Shown here one piece after another: positions 17,265 through 24,613 of a stretch of DNA of 64,000 bases. The notes under the pieces were generated by a model. That model was not told the origin of the DNA and ran no database searches. It was given only the letters and a program-made list of their open reading frames with translations. The DNA comes from Clostridiaceae bacterium (lineage in GTDB: Bacteria > Bacillota > Clostridia > Lachnospirales > Lachnospiraceae), in the NCBI GenBank assembly GCA_910575585.1, contig CAJTGF010000006.1:78210-142209 (forward strand), written 5' to 3'. Made by a program: the position numbers and the translations under genes. Each line of letters opens with the position of its first letter. The stretch's first letter is position 1.

Positions 17265-18314
17265 ATGAAGGGTGTATATATGGCCTATGTAGGTTCCTAT
17301 TCCTACACAGGCAACGCAAAGGGAATCACGGTTTATGATGTGGATGTGGAAAACGGGAGATTTAAAGAGCGGTGTGAGATGGAGATCGACAATTCCTCCT
17401 ATCTGGTTCCGGCGGCTAACGGCAAGACCTTGTATTCCATCGCGGACGAGGGCGTGGTGTCCTACCGGATCCATGAGAACGGAAGCATCACTAAGCTGAA
17501 TACGGCCAATATCCGGGGCATGAGGGGATGTCAGCTGTCCGTGGAGCCGGAGGGCAAGTATCTGTTTGTATCCGGATATCATGACGGCAAGTCCACGGTG
17601 ATGCGCCTCAATCCCGACGGGACCATCGGCAGCATTGCGGCAGGGGTGTACCATAAAGGGCTTGGCAGCGTGGCGGAGAGGACGTTCCGTCCCCATATCA
17701 GCTGCACCCGCCTGACTCCGGACAGAAAATTTGTCATGGTGGCGGATCTGGGCGTTGATCAGGTGAAAGTGTACAAATTTATTGACGATCAGCTGATGCT
17801 GGTGGATACGATTCCCTGTGACCTGGAGTCGGCTCCCAGGCACTTTATTTTCAGCGGGGACGGGAAATTTATTTATCTCATGTATGAGGTTAAGAACGTA
17901 ATTGATGTGTACACATATGAGACAGGGAAGCGGTCGCCTAAGATCGAGAAGATCCAGACCATCTCCACCACCGGTTCTAAGCGGTTAAGCCAGCTGACAG
18001 CCGCCTGCGCCATCCGGTTTTCGCCGGATGAGAAGCATCTGTTCTGCAGCAACGCGGGGGATAACACGGTCAGCATCTACAACAGGGATCAGGAGACAGG
18101 GCTTCTGTCGCTTTTGTGCTGTCTGCCTATCAGCGGCGATTATCCAAAAGATATTGCTGTTTTCCCGGACGACAGGCATCTGGCATGTTTCAACCATGCG
18201 TCAGGAACCATAACCTTTTTCAATGTGGACTATGAGAAGGGGCTTTTGGTCATGTGCGGAAGACCCATGCGGGTGGACGAGCCAAACTGCTGCGCCATCG
18301 TGAAGGTTCGGTGA
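17265..18314 (+). CDS. Lactonase-family seven-bladed beta-propeller (6-phosphogluconolactonase-like)
   Basis: A 349-residue protein of the YbhE/Pgl lactonase family, which includes 6-phosphogluconolactonase and other lactonases of unknown substrate. Repeated blade motifs are visible: YVGSYSYTGNAKGITVYD, PEGKYLFVSGYHDG, TPDRKFVMVADLGVDQVKVYK, GDGKFIYLMYEVKNVIDVYTY and SPDEKHLFCSNAGDNTVSIYN (each within the length of one blade strand pair). No signal peptide. AGGAGG lies 9 bp before the chosen ATG; a second ATG five codons on is possible. It is divergent from the pot operon. The true substrate is not determined. Confidence 0.85.
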   Translation: MKGVYMAYVGSYSYTGNAKGITVYDVDVENGRFKERCEMEIDNSSYLVPAANGKTLYSIADEGVVSYRIHENGSITKLNTANIRGMRGCQLSVEPEGKYLFVSGYHDGKSTVMRLNPDGTIGSIAAGVYHKGLGSVAERTFRPHISCTRLTPDRKFVMVADLGVDQVKVYKFIDDQLMLVDTIPCDLESAPRHFIFSGDGKFIYLMYEVKNVIDVYTYETGKRSPKIEKIQTISTTGSKRLSQLTAACAIRFSPDEKHLFCSNAGDNTVSIYNRDQETGLLSLLCCLPISGDYPKDIAVFPDDRHLACFNHASGTITFFNVDYEKGLLVMCGRPMRVDEPNCCAIVKVR

Positions 18315-18366
18315 TACAGGCGGCGGATAACAGGCGGCGTAATTTACAGAATTCGGAGGATTTGGT

Positions 18367-19500
18367 ATGGCTGGGTCAACATGGGGAACACTGTTTACCA
18401 TGACTACATGGGGGGAGTCCCACGGCGAGGGGCTGGGGGTGGTGGTTGACGGCTGCCCTGCGGGCCTGGATCTGTGCCGGGAGGATATCCAAAAGTATCT
18501 TGACCGAAGAAAGCCGGGGCAGAGCCGGTTTGCCACAAAGCGTCAGGAGGGGGACCAGGTGGAGATCTTGTCCGGCATCTTTGAGGGCAGGACCACGGGA
18601 ACGCCTATTTCCATGGTGGTCCGCAACACGGACCAGCGGTCCCATGATTATGACGCGGTCAAGGATCTGTACCGGCCCGGCCACGCGGATTATACTTTTG
18701 ACGCCAAATACGGATTTCGGGATTACAGAGGCGGCGGCCGCTCTTCGGGGCGGGAGACCATCGGCCGTGTGGCGGCAGGGGCCGTGGCGGCAAAGTTTTT
18801 GGAAAGTTTGGGGATCCGGGTGGCGGCGTACACCAAGTCCATCGGCCATATAGAGATTGACCCTGACCGGTTTGACATGGAGGAGCGGTTTCGCAACCGC
18901 CTTTGCATGCCGGACGCCCAGGCGGCTTTGGAGGCGGAGGCATATCTGGATGAACTGATGGCCCGGAAAGATTCCGCAGGCGGCGTGGTGGAGTGCGTCA
19001 TAGACGGGCTGCCGGCAGGGATCGGGGAACCGGTCTTTGAGAAACTGGATGCCAGACTGGCCCATGCCCTTATGTCCGTCGGGGCGGTGAAAGGCGTGGA
19101 GATCGGAGACGGTTTCGGCGCGGCGTTTCGCGTAGGGTCTGTGAACAACGACGGCTTTTTAAAGGCAAAGGACGGATCTGTGGCCAAAAGGAGCAATCAC
19201 GCTGGCGGGATCCTGGGAGGCATCAGCGACGGGAGCCAGGTGGTGGTTCGGGCGGCTTTTAAGCCTACGCCGTCTATTTCCCAGGTTCAGAGGACGGTGG
19301 ACCGCCAGGGACAGGAGGTGGAGGCGGTGATCAAGGGCCGCCATGACCCGGTGATCCCGCCCAGGGCCGTGGTGGTGGTGGAAGCCATGGCGGCGTTTAC
19401 GGCGGCGGATGTTCTTTTGTGGAGCATGACCTCCAGGCTGGACCGGATCTTGGAGTTTTTTGGCGGCAATGATCATTCTGACAGGCTTCAGGGGAAGTGA
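18367..19500 (+). CDS. aroC: Chorismate synthase
   Basis: AroC makes chorismate from 5-enolpyruvylshikimate-3-phosphate with reduced FMN, the last shikimate step. The three family signatures are present: TTWGESHGEGLG at the N-terminus, RPGHADYTFDAKYG in the middle followed by GGGRSSGRETIGRVAAG, and GGILGGISDG near 285. Its 377 residues are normal length. No other aro gene is adjacent, so the gene is split from its pathway. The upstream GGAGG suits the start. Confidence 0.97.
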   Translation: MAGSTWGTLFTMTTWGESHGEGLGVVVDGCPAGLDLCREDIQKYLDRRKPGQSRFATKRQEGDQVEILSGIFEGRTTGTPISMVVRNTDQRSHDYDAVKDLYRPGHADYTFDAKYGFRDYRGGGRSSGRETIGRVAAGAVAAKFLESLGIRVAAYTKSIGHIEIDPDRFDMEERFRNRLCMPDAQAALEAEAYLDELMARKDSAGGVVECVIDGLPAGIGEPVFEKLDARLAHALMSVGAVKGVEIGDGFGAAFRVGSVNNDGFLKAKDGSVAKRSNHAGGILGGISDGSQVVVRAAFKPTPSISQVQRTVDRQGQEVEAVIKGRHDPVIPPRAVVVVEAMAAFTAADVLLWSMTSRLDRILEFFGGNDHSDRLQGK

Positions 19501-19586
19501 CGTCCTGGGGACGGAGCAGGGAAGGATTGAAGAAAGGCGGATTTGGTAAGCCTGCGGGGGAAATTCATGCAAGGAGAATCTGACAT

Positions 19587-20027
19587 ATGAAGATAGCAAT
19601 AGGCAATGACCATGCGGCAGTGGAGATGAAGACGGCGGTTAAAGCTCATCTTGAGGAGCGGGGGATCCAGGTAACGGATATGGGAACCAACACGTCCGAC
19701 AGCTGTGATTACCCGGTATACGGGGAGATGGTGGGAAAAGCAGTGGCATCCGGGGAGGCGGATCTTGGGATCGTGATCTGCGGCACCGGGGTGGGCATAT
19801 CCATGGCGGCCAACAAGGTAAAGGGGATCCGGGCCTGCGTGTGCAGCGAACCCTGCACTGCCCGGCTGTCCAGGATGCACAACGACTCCAATGTGCTGGG
19901 CTTTGGGGCCAGGATCATCGGCATAGAGATGGCAAAGATGATCACGGACGCATGGCTTGACGCGAAGTACGAAGGCGGGAGACACCAGAGACGGGTGGAC
20001 CAGCTGATGGAGATTGAGAGTCGATGA
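19587..20027 (+). CDS. rpiB: Ribose-5-phosphate isomerase B
   Basis: RpiB interconverts ribose-5-phosphate and ribulose-5-phosphate. The 146-residue protein shows GNDHAAVEMK at the N-terminus, the active-site Cys in ICGTGVGISMAANK, and the RMHNDSNVLGFGARI phosphate-binding stretch. The close relatives LacA/LacB and allose isomerase share this fold, so a different pentose or hexose phosphate is possible. Its stop overlaps the next gene by 4 bp (ATGA), so the two are coupled. Confidence 0.92.
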   Translation: MKIAIGNDHAAVEMKTAVKAHLEERGIQVTDMGTNTSDSCDYPVYGEMVGKAVASGEADLGIVICGTGVGISMAANKVKGIRACVCSEPCTARLSRMHNDSNVLGFGARIIGIEMAKMITDAWLDAKYEGGRHQRRVDQLMEIESR

Positions 20028-20989
20028 AGAAGATTGTGGTGACCATACCTGTAAAAGACAGGCATAAGCAGTATCTTGAGGATATCGGAGCCGGATGTTC
20101 GTTTTGTTATGCGTCAGCTTCCGATGTGACCGGAGAAATGATCCAGGACGCGGACATTATCATCGGCAATGTTGAGCCGGAGCTTTTGAAGGAGGCAGCG
20201 GATCTTAAGTGGATGCAGCTAAACTCCGCCGGTTCGGATAATTACTGTGTTCCCGGCGTGTTAAGACCTGGGGCAGTGCTGACCAATGCCACAGGGGCCT
20301 ACGGCCTTGCCATCTCCGAGTACATGGTGGGCCTGTCCTTTGTGCTGCAGAATAAGTTTTACCGCTATATCCGCAATCAGACGGACCATCAGTGGAAGGA
20401 TGAGGGAAATGTGACGTCTGTGTGGGGTTCTACCACCCTGGTGGTGGGCCTGGGGGATATCGGCGGAGAGTACGCAAAGCGGATGAAAGCCCTTGGCAGC
20501 CACACCATAGGGATCAGAAGGACCGAAGGGGAGAAGCCGGAGTATTTGGATGAGATCTATACGACAGAGAGTCTGGATGAGCTTTTGCCCAGGGCGGATT
20601 TTGTGGCCCTGTCCCTGCCTAACAGCCCGAGTACCCGCCATATTATGGATGAGAGGCGTCTGCGGCTTATGAAGCCGGGGGCCTACCTTTTGAATGTGGG
20701 AAGAGGAAGCGCCATTGACGGGGACGCCCTGTGCAGGGTGTTAAAAGAGGGACATTTAGGAGGCTGCGGGCTGGATGTGACGGAACCGGAGCCGCTGCCG
20801 CCGGACCATCCGCTTTGGGACGCGCCCAGGCTGGTGATCACGCCCCATATCTCCGGACAGAACCATCTTGCGGAGACTTTTGAGCGGATCGTCAGGATTG
20901 CCGGGGAGAATCTTAAAAAGTTTCTGGCCGGGGATCTGGATGGAATGAGGAATCTGGTGGATTTTGAAACCGGGTATCGGAAGAGATAG
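20024..20989 (+). CDS. D-2-hydroxyacid dehydrogenase family protein
   Basis: An NAD(P)-dependent oxidoreductase of 321 residues acting on an unknown 2-hydroxy or 2-keto acid. The Rossmann motif is VVGLGDIGGEYAKRMKALG, the catalytic Arg is in SLPNSPSTRH or NVGRGSAIDG, the catalytic Glu lies in DVTEPEPLPPDHPLW, and the His in ITPHISGQNHL. Coupling to rpiB by a 4-bp overlap suggests shared regulation in sugar-acid metabolism, but this is only inference. A terminator with a long loop follows at 21015. Confidence 0.88.
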   Translation: MKKIVVTIPVKDRHKQYLEDIGAGCSFCYASASDVTGEMIQDADIIIGNVEPELLKEAADLKWMQLNSAGSDNYCVPGVLRPGAVLTNATGAYGLAISEYMVGLSFVLQNKFYRYIRNQTDHQWKDEGNVTSVWGSTTLVVGLGDIGGEYAKRMKALGSHTIGIRRTEGEKPEYLDEIYTTESLDELLPRADFVALSLPNSPSTRHIMDERRLRLMKPGAYLLNVGRGSAIDGDALCRVLKEGHLGGCGLDVTEPEPLPPDHPLWDAPRLVITPHISGQNHLAETFERIVRIAGENLKKFLAGDLDGMRNLVDFETGYRKR

Positions 20990-21014
20990 ACGGAAACGGT
21001 TGCAGAATATGAGC

Positions 21015-21067
21015 AGGCGCTGCTGAAACGGGGGATAATCACCTTGATTTGTGGCAGCGTCTTTTTT
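21015..21067 (+). terminator. Terminator after the dehydrogenase gene
   Basis: AGGCGCTGC (21015-21023) pairs with GCAGCGTCT (21054-21062), with one G-U pair and a 30-nt loop, and is followed by a T-run. The loop is long, so confidence is moderate. Confidence 0.5.
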
Positions 21068-21096
21068 ATAGTAAGCAGTAGAATGGAGACAAGGCT

Positions 21097-22089
21097 ATGA
21101 ATGTTGTTTACGCGTCCAATGATGCTTATGTCAGACATTTGGGGACATCCATGTGTTCCCTTTTTGACAGAAACCGGAGCTGTCAGAGTATTACGGTCTA
21201 TATTCTGTCTCTGGGATTGTCGGAGGACAGCAGGGCGAAGCTGGAGGAGATCGCGGGGCAGTACGGCCGCGGACTGGTGTTTGCCGAAGTGGGGGATCTG
21301 GAGAGCAGGTTTGATTTTCCGGTAGATACAGGGGGCTATGACTTAAGCATCATGAGCCGGCTTTTTATGGGGGAGCTGCTTCCGGACAGCGTAAAAAAGG
21401 TTCTGTATCTGGACTGCGACACCGTGGTGGCCCAGCCGCTAAAGGGGCTTTGGGACGGGGACCTGGAAGGCAGGATTATGGGCGCGGTCATGGAGCCTAC
21501 CATCTATGAGGCGGTGAAAGATTCCATAGGCATTGGCAGGAATCAGCCGTATTTTAATTCCGGCGTGCTTTTGGTGGATCTGGAACAGTGGAGGCAGAAA
21601 AAGGTCCAGAGCCGGCTTTTGGATTTTTGGCGGGAAAAGGGCGGGAAATTATTTGCCAGCGACCAGGATGTGCTTAACGGCGTGTTAAAGGGGGAGATCA
21701 AGCCCCTGGAGCCCCGGTATAACTTTTTTACTAACTACCGGTACTTCTCCTACGAGGATCTGGCCAGGCACAGCAGTTCTTACCGGGCCGTGACCATGGA
21801 AATGTTTGGAGAGGCAAAGAAACATCCTGCAATCATCCATTATATGGGGGATGAGCGGCCCTGGATCCGGGGGAACCGAAACCATTACCGCAGAGCTTAC
21901 GAAACGTATCTGGCCAAGACTCCGTGGGCGGGGACGCCTAAGGAGAAAGGGCGGGAACTTTATATGGCGGCTTATCACGTCCTGGATTATGTTACGGTCC
22001 TGTGGCCGGAGATCAGATGGATGATCAGCAGGAAATTGGGCATGAGGATGGTGGAAGCCAGAGCGTCTTTGAAAAGAGGTGGGAAATAA
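21097..22089 (+). CDS. Glycosyltransferase family 8 (LgtC-like)
   Basis: A retaining GT8 enzyme that moves a hexose, probably galactose or glucose, from a UDP-sugar onto a surface glycan. Seen: NVVYASNDAYVRHLGTSMCSL at the N-terminus (family start), metal-binding DCD in LYLDCDTVV, PYFNSGVLLVDLEQW, and DQDVLNGVLKG. The C-terminal ~60 residues after WAGTPKEKGRELY are poorly conserved, as usual. It heads a set of three adjacent glycosyltransferases running to 23979. Donor and acceptor are unknown. Confidence 0.9.
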   Translation: MNVVYASNDAYVRHLGTSMCSLFDRNRSCQSITVYILSLGLSEDSRAKLEEIAGQYGRGLVFAEVGDLESRFDFPVDTGGYDLSIMSRLFMGELLPDSVKKVLYLDCDTVVAQPLKGLWDGDLEGRIMGAVMEPTIYEAVKDSIGIGRNQPYFNSGVLLVDLEQWRQKKVQSRLLDFWREKGGKLFASDQDVLNGVLKGEIKPLEPRYNFFTNYRYFSYEDLARHSSSYRAVTMEMFGEAKKHPAIIHYMGDERPWIRGNRNHYRRAYETYLAKTPWAGTPKEKGRELYMAAYHVLDYVTVLWPEIRWMISRKLGMRMVEARASLKRGGK

Positions 22090-22090
22090 T

Positions 22091-23080
22091 ATGAAGATTA
22101 CGGTTCTCATGGCAACGTATGAGGGTGAGCGCTATATCGGACAGCAGCTGGATTCCATCCTGGCCCAGACCATACCGGATATTCAGATCATGATCTCCGA
22201 CGACGGGTCAAAGGACAGGACCAGGCAGATTCTGGAACGATATAAACGGTGGTATCCGGGGCAGATCGTGTTAAACCACCGGGTAAAGGAGGGGGCGTAT
22301 GGGGACCGGCCGGGACAGGTCCCACCTGGGGCCATGAATTTTTTCTGGCTCCTAAGTCAATCCGACGGGGATTATGTGCTGCTGTGCGACCAGGATGATG
22401 TGTGGGAAAACCACAAGGTCAGGACGCTGCTTAGGCGGATGCGACAGCTTGAAAGGACCCTGGGGCCCAGACATCCCATACTGGTTCATTCGGATATGAT
22501 GGTGACGGACCGGCGATTGGGCGTGATCGCTCCCAGCTTTTTTAAGTATCAGCGCTGTAATCCGGACCGAAAGGCATTTTCCCAGATCCTGGCAGAGAAT
22601 CCGGTGACAGGAGGAGCCGTTATGATGAACCGGGCTTTGGTCCGGCTGGTGGAAACGGCGCCGGAACGGTGCTTTATGCATGACTGGTGGATCGCCCTGG
22701 CCGCGTCCTGCTTCGGGACCATTTCCTGTGTGAAGCAACCGTTGTATCAGTACCGGCAGCACGGCGGCAATACCCTGGGGGCAGCCAGGACGGGAAGCGT
22801 GGAGGACATGAGAGCGCGGGCAGGGAGACAGGCGGAGGTGGAGGATCATTACCGGCGGATGTTTGCCCAGGCGGCGGCATTTGGCGCCAGGTATAAAGAG
22901 CAGATGACCAGGGAGCAGAAGAGGACGCTGAAGGCGTTTTTGGCTCTTCCTTTGCAGTCCCCCGGGGAACGGTTTCGCAGTATCGTGAGAAATGGGTTTT
23001 ATAAAAGTTCGCCGGCGCAGACCCTGGCCCAATGCGTGACCATCCCTGGATCATCCCGAAAGGGGAGTAATGGCGGATGA
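22091..23080 (+). CDS. Glycosyltransferase family 2
   Basis: An inverting GT-A enzyme of about 329 residues, likely adding a sugar to a cell-surface glycan. N-terminal ITVLMATYEGERYIGQQLDS and SDDGSKDRT are the nucleotide-binding strand and first acidic motif; CDQDDVW supplies the DxD-like metal site; TGGAVMMNRALV and MHDWWIAL mark the acceptor side, a pattern seen in rhamnosyl- and galactosyltransferases such as the rhamnose-transferring RgpB group. I start at the ATG at 22091 with GAGGTGGG upstream; a GTG four codons earlier is possible. It overlaps the next gene by 4 bp. Confidence 0.88.
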   Translation: MKITVLMATYEGERYIGQQLDSILAQTIPDIQIMISDDGSKDRTRQILERYKRWYPGQIVLNHRVKEGAYGDRPGQVPPGAMNFFWLLSQSDGDYVLLCDQDDVWENHKVRTLLRRMRQLERTLGPRHPILVHSDMMVTDRRLGVIAPSFFKYQRCNPDRKAFSQILAENPVTGGAVMMNRALVRLVETAPERCFMHDWWIALAASCFGTISCVKQPLYQYRQHGGNTLGAARTGSVEDMRARAGRQAEVEDHYRRMFAQAAAFGARYKEQMTREQKRTLKAFLALPLQSPGERFRSIVRNGFYKSSPAQTLAQCVTIPGSSRKGSNGG

Positions 23081-23979
23081 AGATAAATTGTGTGATCGTC
23101 AATTATAATGACGCGGATACGGTGACGGCTCTGGTGGCCAGGATCAGGGCGTTTGGGGCCTTGGAGGGAATCGTGGTGGTGGATAACTGTTCCACCGATG
23201 ATTCCTGGGAGCGGTTAAAGGCCCTGGAAGGGGGAAAGATCGCAGTCATCCGGGGAGAAAGAAACGGCGGCTATGGATACGGCAACAACCTGGGGGCGCG
23301 CTACGCCATCAAGGTAAACGGAGCCACCCATGTGGTGATCGCCAACCCGGACGTGGAGTTTGGCGAGCAGACCCTCCTTGCCATGGGACGTATGTTTAAA
23401 AGGCATCCGGATATGGGGGTTGCGGCTCCTGTGATGGAAGACATGGAGTACGGCGGTATGGGCCGTGGATGGCGTCTTCATGGTTTTTGGGGGGAGCTTC
23501 TTGCCATGGGGCCTGTAAGCCGGCGGCTGTTTGGTAGATTTTTGGATTATCCAAAGGGGCGTTATAAGGGGAAACGGGCTGTTTGGGTCGACGCGGTCCA
23601 CGGCTCTATGCTGATGGTGTCCGCGGAGGCGTTTTTGGAGTGCGGCGGGTATGATGAAGGGATATTTCTGTATCAGGAGGAGGCCGCGCTGGCGCAGCGG
23701 ATGAAGACAAACGGCTATAGGACTGTGATTCTGCTTAGGGAACGGTATGTCCACCGCCATGGGACTTCCATCATTAAGTCCTGCGAAAGTCAGCGCCGGC
23801 GTCAGATGATGCGCCATGAAAGCGTTATGTACTATATGAAGCATTATTTGTGTATTAACAGGTTTCAGGAGCAGGCAGCGAAACTATGGTTTGGCGGCAT
23901 CTTGGCGGAGATTTGGCTGGCGGCGTCAGGGCAGAAGGCTTTGGGGATGATCCGAAAAGCTGTGAGCGCCATGAGATAA
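23077..23979 (+). CDS. Glycosyltransferase family 2 (rhamnosyltransferase-like)
   Basis: A 300-residue GT2 protein with VNYNDADTVTALVARI, VVDNCSTDDSWE, a Gly-rich NGGYGYGNNLGARYA, the PDVEF metal site and MLMVSAEAFLECGGYDEGIFLYQEE followed by YVHRHGTS, the set of motifs seen in WbbL/RfbF-type rhamnosyltransferases. Its ATG overlaps the stop of the preceding gene (ATGA), so they are coupled. Sugar and linkage are not known. Confidence 0.87.
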   Translation: MKINCVIVNYNDADTVTALVARIRAFGALEGIVVVDNCSTDDSWERLKALEGGKIAVIRGERNGGYGYGNNLGARYAIKVNGATHVVIANPDVEFGEQTLLAMGRMFKRHPDMGVAAPVMEDMEYGGMGRGWRLHGFWGELLAMGPVSRRLFGRFLDYPKGRYKGKRAVWVDAVHGSMLMVSAEAFLECGGYDEGIFLYQEEAALAQRMKTNGYRTVILLRERYVHRHGTSIIKSCESQRRRQMMRHESVMYYMKHYLCINRFQEQAAKLWFGGILAEIWLAASGQKALGMIRKAVSAMR

Positions 23980-23982
23980 CGG

Positions 23983-24006
23983 GGTTGGAAGATTGGAGGA
24001 TTAGAG
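23983..24006 (+). repeat. Degenerate octamer repeat before the siroheme gene
   Basis: GGTTGGAA, GATTGGAG and GATTAGAG follow each other directly. They resemble the AGATTGGC octamer repeats at 9923 and 35282, and here the GGAGGA they create may act as the ribosome site of the gene at 24008. Confidence 0.5.
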
Positions 24007-24007
24007 C

Positions 24008-24613
24008 ATGGCTTATTTTCCCATGTTTGTGCAGTTGGAGGGAAGTCCCTGCCTTGTTGTGGGAGGCGGGGGGATCGCCCTTCGCAAGGTCCGGGCGCTT
24101 AAGGACTTTGGGGCCAGGGTATTGGTGGCTGCAGATGAGATTTTGGATGAGATAAAAGGAATGGATGGGGTAGCGTGGCAGGAGCGGGGATTTTTGGCGG
24201 AGGATCTGGAGGGCATGACGCTGGTGGTGGCGGCCACGGATAACAAGGAGGAGAACCACCGAATCAGCTGCCTTTGCAGGGAAAAACGCATACCGGTCAA
24301 CGCGGTGGACCAGATTGAGGACTGCAGCTTCATTTTTCCGGCTTACTTAAAAGAAGGGGAAGTGGTGGCTGCTTTTTCCAGCGGCGGCCAAAGTCCCATT
24401 GTGGCCCAGTACTTAAAGGAGCAGGCGCGTCCGCAGGTGACAGGGCTTTTGGGGGATCTGGCGGCTCAGCTGGGAGATATGCGCGGGACAGTGAAAAAGA
24501 TGGAACCGGCAGGCAGAAGGAAAGCGGTGTATGAGGAACTTTTGCGGCGGGGGCTGGATCAGGGGGGCTTGCTTTCCCAGGAGGATATCAGAGAGATTAT
24601 GGAGGGGAAATGA
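24008..24613 (+). CDS. Precorrin-2 dehydrogenase (siroheme synthase N-domain protein)
   Basis: This protein oxidises precorrin-2 to sirohydrochlorin with NAD, and in some relatives also inserts iron. It corresponds to the N-terminal half of CysG or to Met8p/SirC. The Rossmann motif is CLVVGGGGIALRKVRAL, the family segment is VVAATDNKEENHRISCLC with the catalytic-region Asp, and FIFPAYLKEGEVVAAFSSGGQSP gives the substrate side. The 201-residue length is usual. Its stop overlaps the next gene, which supplies the methyltransferase that makes precorrin-2, so the two enzymes act in sequence. Confidence 0.92.
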   Translation: MAYFPMFVQLEGSPCLVVGGGGIALRKVRALKDFGARVLVAADEILDEIKGMDGVAWQERGFLAEDLEGMTLVVAATDNKEENHRISCLCREKRIPVNAVDQIEDCSFIFPAYLKEGEVVAAFSSGGQSPIVAQYLKEQARPQVTGLLGDLAAQLGDMRGTVKKMEPAGRRKAVYEELLRRGLDQGGLLSQEDIREIMEGK